Assembly: GCA_029247265.1 (NCBI GenBank)
Contig: JAQWLN010000179.1
Span: 1 to 32,502 of the forward strand
Direction of reading: 5' to 3'
DNA length: 32,502 nucleotides
Source: Fuerstiella sp.
GTDB taxonomy: Bacteria; Planctomycetota; Planctomycetia; Planctomycetales; Planctomycetaceae
Below the pieces are notes generated by a model. That model saw nothing but the letters and a program-made list of their open reading frames with translations. It had not been told where the DNA came from and did not search any database. The translations under genes were made by a program, and so were the position numbers. Within the stretch, counting starts at the first letter, position 1; each line of letters begins with the position of its first letter. Of the stretch, positions 8,162-16,680 are shown piece by piece.

Positions 8162-9871
8162 CTACGACCGCGTCGCAGTATCCTCGGCGGATACTTCCTT
8201 GTCGTCCGCTTCCCCGCGGGCGTCGATGACGGCATCATCGCGAAACGAAAGTCGCACGCCGTCCAGTTCGATCTCGCTTATCTGGTAGCGGATGTTTTCC
8301 CTGGGAAACAGCGCCAGACGGCCAGAGGTGTTTGGCGGCGAAAACGGTCCGCGATTTGGCAGGATCCCGTTTTCATTTGACTGATTGCCTGCTGCCCCAA
8401 GCCTGATGTGAATGGCAGGTGTGCCGGGGTAATTTAACGTCAGACGAATGTCCTCTATGTCGGTGCCGTCCTCCTCGACGGCTCCTCGCTCTGCCCCGAA
8501 TTCCGCCTGAAGCCCTGTCGCGCTCGGGCGGTAGCGAAGCGTTTGCAAGCGTGTCCGTCCGGCGACGACCTCTGGTTTTGCGTCGCGTAGTTTCCATGCC
8601 GCAGCGACCGACAGAGTGACTGCCGGTCCCTGATTTGTCCGTCGGACGGATGCAAAGAGTGTCGACGCCAGAAACTGTTGAGTCTGTTCGGGAACGGCTT
8701 CTGCGCCCAGGAGTCTGGCACACAGCAGTAGGCCGGGAATCGGTACGTCACGAACGACCCGCTGGTCGTTCAACAGTTTGGCCAGCTGAGTCTTATTCTC
8801 CGAATGATAGTACAGCGATGCCAGGGCCACACGGCTTTGGCCGGCTTCTCGATTCTCGTCCAGATTGCACAGGATCAATTCTTCGGCATCATCAAAACGC
8901 TGGTGTCTGCCCAGAACCCAGGCACAGATCAAATTGGATTCCCAGTTGCGGATCGAATGGTCCATCACCTGCATGGCCGTGTCCGCCGCCTGTGGCAGTC
9001 CCTGATGTTCCTGCAGTAGCGCGAGATTGGCCATACTGCTGGCCATCATATCATCCTGTCGAAAATGTCCGCTGCCAATGGTGCTTAGTCGTTGATAGGT
9101 TTCTGTCGCTTCGGGAATCAGGCCGAGCTGCTGCTGAGTTCTGGCGACGTAGTACCAATAAGGCGGGTAACACTCCATGAACCGCTCCATTCGGGACAGC
9201 ATCCGCAGGCGCTGAGCTGCATCGCGTTCGGCCAGAACTCGTGCCATCTGATCTAGGTCCTGATCCCGAATCAGCCACCGGTCCGGTATGTCGTTCTTCT
9301 GCGACAATTTCCAGAAGCTGTCCAGAAACGAGCTGGAACGTGACATTAGACCGCTGAATTCACTTTTCTCGACTTTCAGGCGGTCAGAGTCACGCCGTAC
9401 TTCCTGATTGCGATAGTCCCACCAGCTATTGGCGCCAGACTGCACGGCACTGCCCAACTGGCCAGTGAGCACCTGTGCTCCGACTACGAAAAAACTGGTT
9501 CCAAGTTGACGGTGAGTATTGCGCCGGAACTGTTCGTCGATGACCAATCGCTCACGCTCGGTGATTTGCACCTGACCAATCTCATCGAGAATCGATTTGT
9601 ACAGCTTGATGACTTCCGGATCTTCAATGCGATTCAAGTCCAGATTGCTCAGGATTCGCTGTTGCTCCTCATGAAAGACGTGCTTCTCCGGAGCTCGACG
9701 TATGCGATGCAGTGAGGCTCGGCAATAGTTAAGTGCCACAGCGGTTATCTTACGCACTTCTTCCTGTTCGTCAGACTTCGATTCCGCCTCATCGGCAACC
9801 AATGCACGTGGGCCGGAAACGACAGTCAGAATGATGCAAACACTTAGTGTTGACGCGATTGAAGTTTTCAT
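8162..9871 (-). CDS. Secreted TPR-like protein of unknown function
   Basis: A 569-aa protein with a signal peptide (about 1-26, hydrophobic TLSVCIILTVVSG, then ALVADE). The first mature part (about 30-190) is a charged helical region with a small hydrophobic patch (LGTSFFVVGAQVLTGQLGSA). The middle (about 230-430) reads as degenerate tetratricopeptide helices (YWYYVARTQQQLGLIPEAT is a good example). The last 150 residues look beta-rich, with an acidic tail. I see no catalytic motif. TPR arrays are usually protein-binding scaffolds; its partner is unknown. The ATG at 9871 is chosen for the signal peptide; no clear ribosome binding site is present. The longer in-frame start at 9922 would bury the signal peptide. 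Confidence 0.72.
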   Translation of the reverse strand: MKTSIASTLSVCIILTVVSGPRALVADEAESKSDEQEEVRKITAVALNYCRASLHRIRRAPEKHVFHEEQQRILSNLDLNRIEDPEVIKLYKSILDEIGQVQITERERLVIDEQFRRNTHRQLGTSFFVVGAQVLTGQLGSAVQSGANSWWDYRNQEVRRDSDRLKVEKSEFSGLMSRSSSFLDSFWKLSQKNDIPDRWLIRDQDLDQMARVLAERDAAQRLRMLSRMERFMECYPPYWYYVARTQQQLGLIPEATETYQRLSTIGSGHFRQDDMMASSMANLALLQEHQGLPQAADTAMQVMDHSIRNWESNLICAWVLGRHQRFDDAEELILCNLDENREAGQSRVALASLYYHSENKTQLAKLLNDQRVVRDVPIPGLLLCARLLGAEAVPEQTQQFLASTLFASVRRTNQGPAVTLSVAAAWKLRDAKPEVVAGRTRLQTLRYRPSATGLQAEFGAERGAVEEDGTDIEDIRLTLNYPGTPAIHIRLGAAGNQSNENGILPNRGPFSPPNTSGRLALFPRENIRYQISEIELDGVRLSFRDDAVIDARGEADDKEVSAEDTATRS

Positions 9872-10376
9872 GATTCTGCAGACTGGTCGAAGTCCATGTG
9901 TCTGGTGGTTTCCTGACGTCACTCTTCATCGAGTGTCTGCTGCATCGGCAACAGATTGAACCACCAGAGTTCTGGATCGTTGACAGCTGCCGGCGCAGAA
10001 CTTCTTCCGTGAAATGGCGTCGACGACGGTCACATGATCTCATGTGGAAAGCATCAGACAAGCCTCAATTTGTTCAACCGGGCTGTTCTGTTTGAGGCCA
10101 AACCGAGGATGACGGTCAATCGGAAGTCGTAATCGGCGAATGTTGCGACGGCGACGTAAGCTGTGCCGGTTTTGCCGGTCTCCGGACCGTTCGGTGTTGC
10201 CTGTTGGCGCCCGTTCTTTTCAAGCTTGTGAACAATGTATATGGATGGGGATACTGTTGATTTCAGCATTCCCACTACGTTCATGGGTGGGTTTTCCTGT
10301 AGTGACGAAGAAACGATTCGACAGGAGTCAATCCATAACGTAGAGATTGAGAATCCCTTTCAACAGGATTCCCCAG
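9872..10376. other. Divergent intergenic region
   Basis: About 500 bp between the divergent TPR and PilZ genes. No reading frame here looks coding and I see no RNA gene. It presumably contains both promoters. AGGA at 10365-10368 is the ribosome binding site of the PilZ gene. Confidence 0.45.
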
Positions 10377-11054
10377 ATGCCCCTTGAAACCGACAATTTC
10401 ATCTATCTGCAACGGGATGTTTCAGTCACTCGTACGGACCTGCTGCCAGCTCGAGTGCTGTGGATAAACGGCGCTATGGTCGCGGCTGAGGTTGATGTCG
10501 TGACTTTCCCGGACGCTGCAGGCAAGAAACTTTCGATTCTCTTTGAGGACGGTCGCCGCTTCGTCACGCAGGAGGCGGTTGTTGAAGGCGTCATCGATCG
10601 CGAAGCCGCGGATGAACGTTCCGATGACGAATTATCTCGTATGGACTTTGATCAGGACTCACGGGCTGTTGTCGTCGTCCTGAAACGCGTCTCAGACCCC
10701 GTGCTCGCTGAAAGTCGCGAGTGTTATCGTGTGCGAACAGTTCCGCTGAATGTGACGGTTCGTTTTGGTAGTTGTCTGGAATGTGATTTGACAGATATCA
10801 GCCAAACGGGCTTTGCCGTACTGAGTGATGAGGCTTTTGAAGCAAAGTCCGTTGTAGAGGCGTCGCTGCCGGACAAAGACGGCTGCCTTATCGAGGGACA
10901 CGTGAGAGTCCAGAGTGTACGTCAACTTCGTAACGGCCGTTATCGCTACGGTGTTGCCGTCTTTGGGCGGGGCATGCAGACTGCCTGTGCGTGGCTGGCA
11001 ACCGAACTTCAGCGGCAGATGATTCGTCGAAGTGTAACGGTACGTAGCTCATGA
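10377..11054 (+). CDS. PilZ-domain protein (probable c-di-GMP effector)
   Basis: A 225-aa cytoplasmic protein. The C-terminal half is a PilZ domain with both ligand motifs: RxxxR at 114-118 (RECYR) and DxSxxG at 140-145 (DISQTG), which in this family bind cyclic di-GMP. The N-terminal half (about 1-105) is a beta-rich module resembling the YcgR-like partner domains of PilZ proteins, ending in an acidic stretch. The ATG at 10377 is chosen for AGGA 8 bases upstream; a TTG at 10347 has no such site. The target process is not evident: it is alone on its strand, and its 3' end overlaps the convergent dehydrogenase gene by 6 bases. A link to the nearby pilin is only speculation. Confidence 0.85.
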   Translation: MPLETDNFIYLQRDVSVTRTDLLPARVLWINGAMVAAEVDVVTFPDAAGKKLSILFEDGRRFVTQEAVVEGVIDREAADERSDDELSRMDFDQDSRAVVVVLKRVSDPVLAESRECYRVRTVPLNVTVRFGSCLECDLTDISQTGFAVLSDEAFEAKSVVEASLPDKDGCLIEGHVRVQSVRQLRNGRYRYGVAVFGRGMQTACAWLATELQRQMIRRSVTVRSS

Positions 11055-11882
11055 AGTAGCGGCATTGGGCATTGGATATGGATCTGCAAATGATCCCAGC
11101 GCTCCGAGGCCACCATCGACTTCCAGGTCTGTTCCAGTCACGAACGATGCACCCGGGCCGCTGATCCACAAGACGGCGCTGGCGACTTCCTCCGGCTGAC
11201 CAATTCGGCCTACGGGATGACGATTTGCCAGAGCCTCACCACCACCCTGCTGTGCCAAACTGGCGCGGACAAGCGGAGTGTCGATAGCGCCTGGTGAAAC
11301 AGACACCACTCGGATGCCGTCACGAGCGTACTCAACGGCCCATTGACGTGCCTGCATTATGTTCGCCGCTTTGACCGGACCATACGTACCGACCTGCCGC
11401 GCAGTGCGATGTCCCTGTCCACTGGAAATGTTGACCACTACGCCGCTGCGCTGCTGCTGCATATGACGCAAGGCGGACATCGCCATAAACGTGTAGCCGG
11501 ATAAATTCACGGCGACAACACGGTCCCACACGGCCGCAGGCAGTTCGTGAATCGGTCGGTAGGATTCTTTCGGCTGAACGGCCGCGTTGTTGACAAGGAC
11601 ATCCAATCCACCGAACCTTTCGACTGTCCAGTCAACCACGGTGTCGCAATCCTCTTTTCTGGACGTGTCACATTTAAAAAATTCGACACCTTCGGGCAGG
11701 TTTCGACCACCTGCTGTGTCTACGTCAGCGCAAACCACGGTCGCACCCGACCTGGCGAAGTTTTCACAGATCGCCTTGCCGATACCACTGCAGCCACCGG
11801 TAACGATGACGACTCGTCCCCCGTTGTCAAAAATTATACCGCCAGAAGGCCTGGTCTCTGAGGCTTCAGAATTACTGTTCAT
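11049..11882 (-). CDS. Short-chain dehydrogenase/reductase (SDR)
   Basis: A 277-aa classical SDR, an NAD(P)-dependent oxidoreductase with a Rossmann fold. Motifs: TGGCSGIG (28-35, cofactor loop), NNAA (98-101), NISS (151-154, catalytic Ser), YGPVK (Tyr167 and Lys171), and SPG (186-188). An Asp in CADVD (about 52-55), at the end of the second strand, suggests preference for NAD(H) over NADP(H). The substrate cannot be read from sequence. The first 20 residues are extra relative to most SDRs. No strong ribosome binding site precedes the ATG. Confidence 0.9.
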   Translation of the reverse strand: MNSNSEASETRPSGGIIFDNGGRVVIVTGGCSGIGKAICENFARSGATVVCADVDTAGGRNLPEGVEFFKCDTSRKEDCDTVVDWTVERFGGLDVLVNNAAVQPKESYRPIHELPAAVWDRVVAVNLSGYTFMAMSALRHMQQQRSGVVVNISSGQGHRTARQVGTYGPVKAANIMQARQWAVEYARDGIRVVSVSPGAIDTPLVRASLAQQGGGEALANRHPVGRIGQPEEVASAVLWISGPGASFVTGTDLEVDGGLGALGSFADPYPMPNAATS

Positions 11883-12260
11883 TATGGTCTGTCCCGCAGC
11901 CGTGGTTAGATGACGATGAACGGCGAGTGCTTGTGTTTCTGAGTTGTTTCAACGAAGTCGGCTGCCTCCGGGCGAGCTCGGCAAAACGGCCCTGTCCGAA
12001 AAGTGATCATGGCTGAATGTGACTGACCTGCTTCGCTTTGGATGTTCGCAACTTTATGATGGTGGTTTCATTTTTGACGTCACAGAGTTTAACACTGACA
12101 CGTGCGCGTGAGATTTGTTTTTTCGCCGCGACTTCTGACTTGCCGTGAGCCCGTTTCGTCTACAGTGAAAATTGATCCGCTCTAATGGTCTGTTTTTGCC
12201 GCTTGCGGCAACCGACTACAACGGCGAATTCATTATTCAAAGTGTAATCAGGCCGGTGAA
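11883..12260. other. Intergenic stretch
   Basis: I see no gene here. It contains an 8-bp palindrome TGACGTCA (12076-12083) and a short GCCGC/GCGGC hairpin around 12197-12208. Neither can be given a function. Confidence 0.4.
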
Positions 12261-12417
12261 ATGACACAAAAGCCACATCCGGTAAAACTGCCTGACTGGG
12301 CCTCTAAGCAGTACTCGTGGAACCGGCTGTTCAGGAAGAGAGCGGCGGATCTGACGGACGAACAGGTAAATTCTACGACTGGCATCGGCTGTTCACGTTG
12401 CCCACCAACACTTGATA
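12261..12417 (+). pseudogene. Possible small gene broken by a one-base frameshift
   Basis: From the ATG at 12261 about 35 codons read like real protein (PHPVKLPDWASKQYSWNRLF, then RKRAADLTDEQ). The same frame then turns into unconvincing sequence. One base over, the DNA reads GKFYDWHRLFTLPTNT followed by a stop at about 12415-12417, echoing the earlier W-x-R-L-F pattern. A single missing base near 12364 would join the two into a protein of about 51 aa. I do not recognise a family; this could be a remnant of a larger gene or chance. Confidence 0.3.
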
Positions 12418-12556
12418 TGACCCACGCCCGCCCCAGTGTTCCCAGCTGAAAGTATTTTGATGTGTCGCGTTTGCAGTGAATTTCGTCGATGCTGATCCGG
12501 ACTCGAATCCTGTGATCAGCAGCATTTCGATGAATCCAGCGTCGTCACGAACCTGG

Positions 12557-13753
12557 TCAGTCAGCCCTGTTGTCATATAGCAGGTGCTGCCAGATGCGAT
12601 CACGCCAGCCTTCTTCGTCATACGACGTGAGGTCGCTCAGTTCGTCCGGCCCAAGGGGGACGCTCGCGCTCAGGTGAGTTCGGAGCCGATCATTGCCGAA
12701 CAGAATGTCGATTGGGGGCTTCACATGTTCGTATTCGTACGGCGGCTGCAGCCATGCGAATTCCTGTGGGGCCAGTTGCCGGGCTGCATTGATCAGCACG
12801 ATGGTCAGGCTGACGCAGCGAACTGCCGCTGCGTCCAGAATGTGAATTCCCAGACCTCCACACGTCTGCAGACGCCATTTGTCAAAAGTTGGTTGAAACT
12901 GAATCGCCTGCAGTCCGACACCGGGATGTTCGTGTCTGCGAACGGCTGCCAGGAACTGATCGGGGTTCAGCGCTGGTGTGCCGATCACTTCAAACGGAAA
13001 TGTTGTGCCCCGCCCTTCTGAAAGGCTGGTTCCTTCCAGCAGTACCTGCCCCGGATACAACAGAGTCGTTTGCCAGCGGGGCATGTTGGGCGATGGAGGA
13101 ACCCATGGCAGACCGGTCCGAGAGAACAGCATGGATCTGTCCCATCCACTCATCGGTACGACGGTGAGTTCCGCGTCAATCTGTTCCTCCGTGTTCAGCA
13201 ATTGAGCCAGTTCCCCGATGGTCAAGCCGTGTCGTAGCGGTATTTCGCTACCGCCTACGAAGCTGCGGAAGCTCCTTTCCAGCATGGGGCCTTCCACGAT
13301 TTCGCCTCCGAGCGGATTCGGTCGGTCAAGCACGACGACGCGGACATTGTTACGAGCACAGGCGTGGAGGCATTCCAGCATTGTCCAGACGAAGGTGTAG
13401 ACACGTGTGCCGACGTCCTGCAGGTCGATCACTAGGCAGTCGATGTCGGCCAGCATGCTGTTCGTGGGACGCCGCGTCTCGGCGTACAGACTATAGACTG
13501 GCAGGTTCAACGGAGCATATCGCGTGTGAGGCGATTCGATCATGTTGGCCTGCTGCTCACCCCAGAACCCGTGCTGCGGTGAAAACAACGCACGCAGCTG
13601 CCCGGGAAATGTTTCATTCAGCAGATCGCAGGCATAGTGAAATTCGTGATTCACCGAGGCCTGATTCATCAGCAGCCCCAGCCGGGCGCCGTGCACTGCC
13701 GGGGGTGGTGCCGCCAGAAAATTATCAAGTCCGGTTCGCATGCGATTCGGCAC
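12557..13753 (-). CDS. NamZ-like exo-beta-N-acetylmuramidase homologue (DUF1343), no signal peptide
   Basis: A DUF1343 protein of 398 aa. Characterised members (NamZ) remove terminal N-acetylmuramic acid from the non-reducing ends of peptidoglycan fragments. Shared landmarks with its neighbour are LFSPQHGF, VYSLYAETRRPT, DLQDVGTRVYTFV, VLDRPNPLGG, GPMLE, LRHGLTIGEL, PSPNMP, LLYPGQVLLEGT and SEGRGTT-FPFEVIG. No signal peptide is visible, unlike its neighbour, so it may act in the cytoplasm or be exported another way. The frame opens with a GTG (13753) 6 bases after the upstream stop; an ATG at 13741 is the alternative start. Neither has a clear ribosome binding site, which suggests translational coupling. 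It is the last gene of the symporter-namZ-namZ set. Confidence 0.85.
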   Translation of the reverse strand: MPNRMRTGLDNFLAAPPPAVHGARLGLLMNQASVNHEFHYACDLLNETFPGQLRALFSPQHGFWGEQQANMIESPHTRYAPLNLPVYSLYAETRRPTNSMLADIDCLVIDLQDVGTRVYTFVWTMLECLHACARNNVRVVVLDRPNPLGGEIVEGPMLERSFRSFVGGSEIPLRHGLTIGELAQLLNTEEQIDAELTVVPMSGWDRSMLFSRTGLPWVPPSPNMPRWQTTLLYPGQVLLEGTSLSEGRGTTFPFEVIGTPALNPDQFLAAVRRHEHPGVGLQAIQFQPTFDKWRLQTCGGLGIHILDAAAVRCVSLTIVLINAARQLAPQEFAWLQPPYEYEHVKPPIDILFGNDRLRTHLSASVPLGPDELSDLTSYDEEGWRDRIWQHLLYDNRAD

Positions 13754-13759
13754 GGCACA

Positions 13760-14959
13760 TCAATCGTACAATAGGAACGTTTGCCGTCGTTTCATAAATT
13801 GCTGAAGTCCAGCAGAGGCAATCTGTTTTACGTCTTCTGCTGCCTTGCCCGCCAGAATCGCGTCCAGAGTCCCTCGATTCCCCAGCAACCGCATCGCGTC
13901 CTTACCTTTCCACTCGTTCGGGTAGAGCCGCCGCAGTTGGGCCGATATGCCGAAGCCGACAATCAACGGCTCAAACAGTGCCCTGTCTGTGATGACAATA
14001 TTGATTCCACCGCATTGTTGATCGACATACTTACTGGACGTCGGTGTATAGCGAATCGGTACGAATGTCACTCCTGGCAAGGCTTGTCCGTTCAGCGCAG
14101 CGGCCAGTTCACGTGATTGAATCCAGGGGGCACCGATCACCTCAAACGGTGTGTATGTTCCTCGCCCCACAGAAATATTTGTTGTCTCGATGAGTCCGAT
14201 CCCCGGATACAACAGAGCCTGTGTCAGACACCGCATGTTGGGCGACGGATTGACCCACACCAGGCCCGTTGCGTCCCAAAGTGTGTTCCGCTTCCAGCCG
14301 TTGCAGCGAACGATGTCCAGATCGAGATCCAATTTCCGCTCGGTGCGAATCATCAGTGCCAATTCGCCAATCGTCATGCCGTGACGTACGGGCAGATGAT
14401 GGAAACCGACGAATGATTCTTCACCAGGATCCAGCATGGGCCCGGCCACGTCGATGCCGTTGATGGGATTGGGACGATCCAGCACGACGAATCGTTTGCC
14501 ATGTTCCGCAGCGGCATGCATCGCTTCACCCATCGTCGACACGTAGGTGTAAAACCGGGCACCTATGTCCTGAATGTCAAAAACAAGCGTGTCCACACCG
14601 CTCAGCATTTCTGCTGTCGGACGTCGGGTCTTGCCGTAGAGACTGAAGATCTTCAAGCCCGTCGATTGATCAGCGGCATCATCAATCTTTGCAATATCCA
14701 GCTTGCCCTCAAATCCGTGTTCCGGACTGAACAATGCTGTAAGCGAGACTTCGGAGGCGTCGTGCAGCAACGAAACTGTACTGATTCCATCGTGGGTCAG
14801 TCCGGTGTGATTGGTAATCAGCCCTATGCGTTGCCCTGTTAATTGGCGAAATCCGTCGCGCCGCAGAACGTCGACACCACACAGAACTTCGTCTGCCGAA
14901 AAACAGGTGGCACCCGTCAGCGGGAGAAGTAATGCGCACAAATGCACGAAACGAATCAT
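13760..14959 (-). CDS. namZ: Secreted NamZ-like exo-beta-N-acetylmuramidase (DUF1343)
   Basis: A 399-aa DUF1343/NamZ family protein with a cleavable signal peptide (about 1-22, core LCALLLPLTGA then CFSADE), so it should act outside the cytoplasmic membrane. Conserved blocks: GLITNHTG, LFSPEHGFEG, SLYGKTRRPT, DIQDIGARFYTYV, VLDRPNPING, GPMLDPG, RHGMTIGEL, NPSPNMR, LLYPGIGLIE, SVGRGTYTPFEVIG. The family releases MurNAc from peptidoglycan-derived glycans. Its ATG shares one base with the symporter's TAA stop (14961-14957 reads TAATG), a sign of translational coupling. This supports a shared task: release the sugar outside, then import it. Family assignment is firm; the substrate is inferred from the family and from murQ nearby. 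Confidence 0.88.
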   Translation of the reverse strand: MIRFVHLCALLLPLTGATCFSADEVLCGVDVLRRDGFRQLTGQRIGLITNHTGLTHDGISTVSLLHDASEVSLTALFSPEHGFEGKLDIAKIDDAADQSTGLKIFSLYGKTRRPTAEMLSGVDTLVFDIQDIGARFYTYVSTMGEAMHAAAEHGKRFVVLDRPNPINGIDVAGPMLDPGEESFVGFHHLPVRHGMTIGELALMIRTERKLDLDLDIVRCNGWKRNTLWDATGLVWVNPSPNMRCLTQALLYPGIGLIETTNISVGRGTYTPFEVIGAPWIQSRELAAALNGQALPGVTFVPIRYTPTSSKYVDQQCGGINIVITDRALFEPLIVGFGISAQLRRLYPNEWKGKDAMRLLGNRGTLDAILAGKAAEDVKQIASAGLQQFMKRRQTFLLYD

Positions 14960-16434
14960 TATTCAGGTCTCTCAGCACGGGGATAGAACACAGCGGTCAA
15001 CTCACCCACAACAAAGGTCGTCGCCGAACCGATCAGCGCCAGCCAGGGCCACGCGACCTGCCAGCCGAAGTTCGGGGCAACGAACTGAACAAACAGAAGC
15101 ACCGTCATTCCCGCAGATGCGCCCGTCAGTGCCGCCGCCTGTCCAGCTCGACGTGACAGCACGCCCAGCGAGAATATGCCCAGCAGGATGCCTGCTGAGA
15201 AACCGGCAATCGTCAACGCATTGCGAACAACTGTTGCTTCCAGCGTAATCGCCCAGATTCCGATACCGATCTGGATGACACCAAATAGAACCGTCGCCCA
15301 GCGAGAAATCGTCAGCTGACGTTGCGGCGCAGGCGGAGTCTTACAGGCGGGCAGGTAGAAATCGTTCAACAACGCCGATGCTGACGCATTCAGTGAGCTT
15401 GACAGCGTTGACATGGCAGCGGAAAGAATGGCGGCCAGCATCAGACCGATCAGCCCCGTGTTTTGAGGAAAACTGTGGACGATGAAGTGAGCAAAGACCT
15501 GGTCCGCCTCGGCCGGAGCAACGTTAGCGTCCAGCGAATAGAAACAGGCCAGTTCGACCCCGATAAACAGAAACAGTGCAAATTGAAACAACACAACAAA
15601 CGAGCTCAGAAAAACGGCCCGGCCCGCCTCGCGTTCGCTCCGCGCACTCAGGTATCGCTGCACCATCATGTGGTCCGTCCCGTGCGTACCGATGGTCAAC
15701 ACCGCTCCGCCGATCAGCCCCGCCCAGATGTTATAAGGTTCGGATATCGAAAACCCGGTTTCAAACAGCCGAGACTTGCCGGAGGATTCAGCGAACGTCC
15801 ACAGTTGGTCCCAGCCCCCCGGAAGGTTTCCGGCGATGATCACGACAGCCGCGGCGCCACCGAGCATGTAGATGACGAACTGAATGCAGTCGTTCCAGAC
15901 CACCGAACGCAGCCCTCCGAAGACCGTGTAGACGATGGTGACAACTCCCATCGCCACAACGCTCCATGCGAACGGCCAGCCAAGCAGAGTGTGAACCACC
16001 AGTCCTGCCAGAAACAGTCGCAGGCCGTCGCCCAGGTTGCGAGTCACCAGAAACAGGATCGACGCTGCCGTTTTTGTGGCGTGGCCAAACCGCCGATCCA
16101 GAACCTGATACGCCGTGAACAGTTTGCCTTTGAAGTACAGGGGCAAAAAGACGCGGACCACCACTGCCCTGCCCAGAACATACCCCATCGCAATCTGCAG
16201 CCACCGCATTCCCACTTCGCCGTAGGCCGCCCCCGGAATACTCAGCACTGTGGCGGTGCTGGTTTCCGTGGCCACGATCGATCCCAGAATTGCCCACCAA
16301 GGCAACGATCGACCACCCAGCAGGTACGATTCAACATCGTTGTTTCTCCGGCCGGACCAGAAACCAACGCCAATCGCGGCCAGCAGCAGCGAACTCAGGA
16401 CCACTATGTCAACGATACCCAGATCTGCACTCAC
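14959..16434 (-). CDS. Sodium:solute symporter (SSS family), candidate MurNAc importer
   Basis: A 491-aa inner-membrane transporter with about 13 hydrophobic helices. SSS-family landmarks include SYLLGGRSLPWWAILGSIVA, TATVLSIPGAAYGEV, YTVFGGLRSVVWNDCIQF, THGTDHMMVQRYLSARS and LSAAMSTLSSSLNASASALL. The start is taken as GTG at 16434 because GAGGGA (16450-16445) lies 10 bases upstream and the first helix follows; the longer upstream frame from 16524 adds unconserved sequence. Substrates of SSS proteins cannot be read from sequence. Here the coupling to two NamZ-like genes and the divergent murQ-kinase pair point to an amino sugar, most likely N-acetylmuramic acid or a MurNAc-containing fragment. 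This would be a non-PTS import route. Confidence 0.88.
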   Translation of the reverse strand: MSADLGIVDIVVLSSLLLAAIGVGFWSGRRNNDVESYLLGGRSLPWWAILGSIVATETSTATVLSIPGAAYGEVGMRWLQIAMGYVLGRAVVVRVFLPLYFKGKLFTAYQVLDRRFGHATKTAASILFLVTRNLGDGLRLFLAGLVVHTLLGWPFAWSVVAMGVVTIVYTVFGGLRSVVWNDCIQFVIYMLGGAAAVVIIAGNLPGGWDQLWTFAESSGKSRLFETGFSISEPYNIWAGLIGGAVLTIGTHGTDHMMVQRYLSARSEREAGRAVFLSSFVVLFQFALFLFIGVELACFYSLDANVAPAEADQVFAHFIVHSFPQNTGLIGLMLAAILSAAMSTLSSSLNASASALLNDFYLPACKTPPAPQRQLTISRWATVLFGVIQIGIGIWAITLEATVVRNALTIAGFSAGILLGIFSLGVLSRRAGQAAALTGASAGMTVLLFVQFVAPNFGWQVAWPWLALIGSATTFVVGELTAVFYPRAERPE

Positions 16435-16680
16435 TCTGATGAATTCCCTCTCGTCCCACAGTTGTAATCTGTCAGTAACTGTAACGATACTGTACACGAA
16501 CGTATCGGCTTTCGCTCGCAACACATCTGATCGACCCGTTCGGGTGATTCTTCGGTGTTACGAATCGGCAGATTCGACGCTGGGGCGCCGGGAACATCCG
16601 ATTTCTTCAGTGATACCGGTTTGCTGCAATTCCAGCACCCACACAATTTCAACTAATTCAGAACTGACGTTCCATACCCC
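16435..16680. promoter_or_regulatory. Divergent control region of the MurNAc cluster, with inverted repeat
   Basis: This 246-bp gap separates the symporter and murQ starts and must carry the promoters of both arms. It contains an inverted repeat, CGATAC (16485-16490) and GTATCG (16502-16507), with an 11-base centre, placed about 50 bp upstream of the symporter start. A regulator binding here could switch both operons, but no regulator gene is adjacent and the site is a guess. Confidence 0.35.

Noticed and set aside
12488..12525. Hairpin GATGCTGATC / GATCAGCAGCAT as terminator of the NamZ arm
   Set aside because: The arms need a 2-3 base bulge and no T-run follows; too weak to annotate.
15463..16467. 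334-codon plus-strand frame opposite the symporter
   Set aside because: It is antisense to a clear SSS symporter and rich in His/Gln/Arg/Asp, the usual reverse-frame product of membrane-helix codons.
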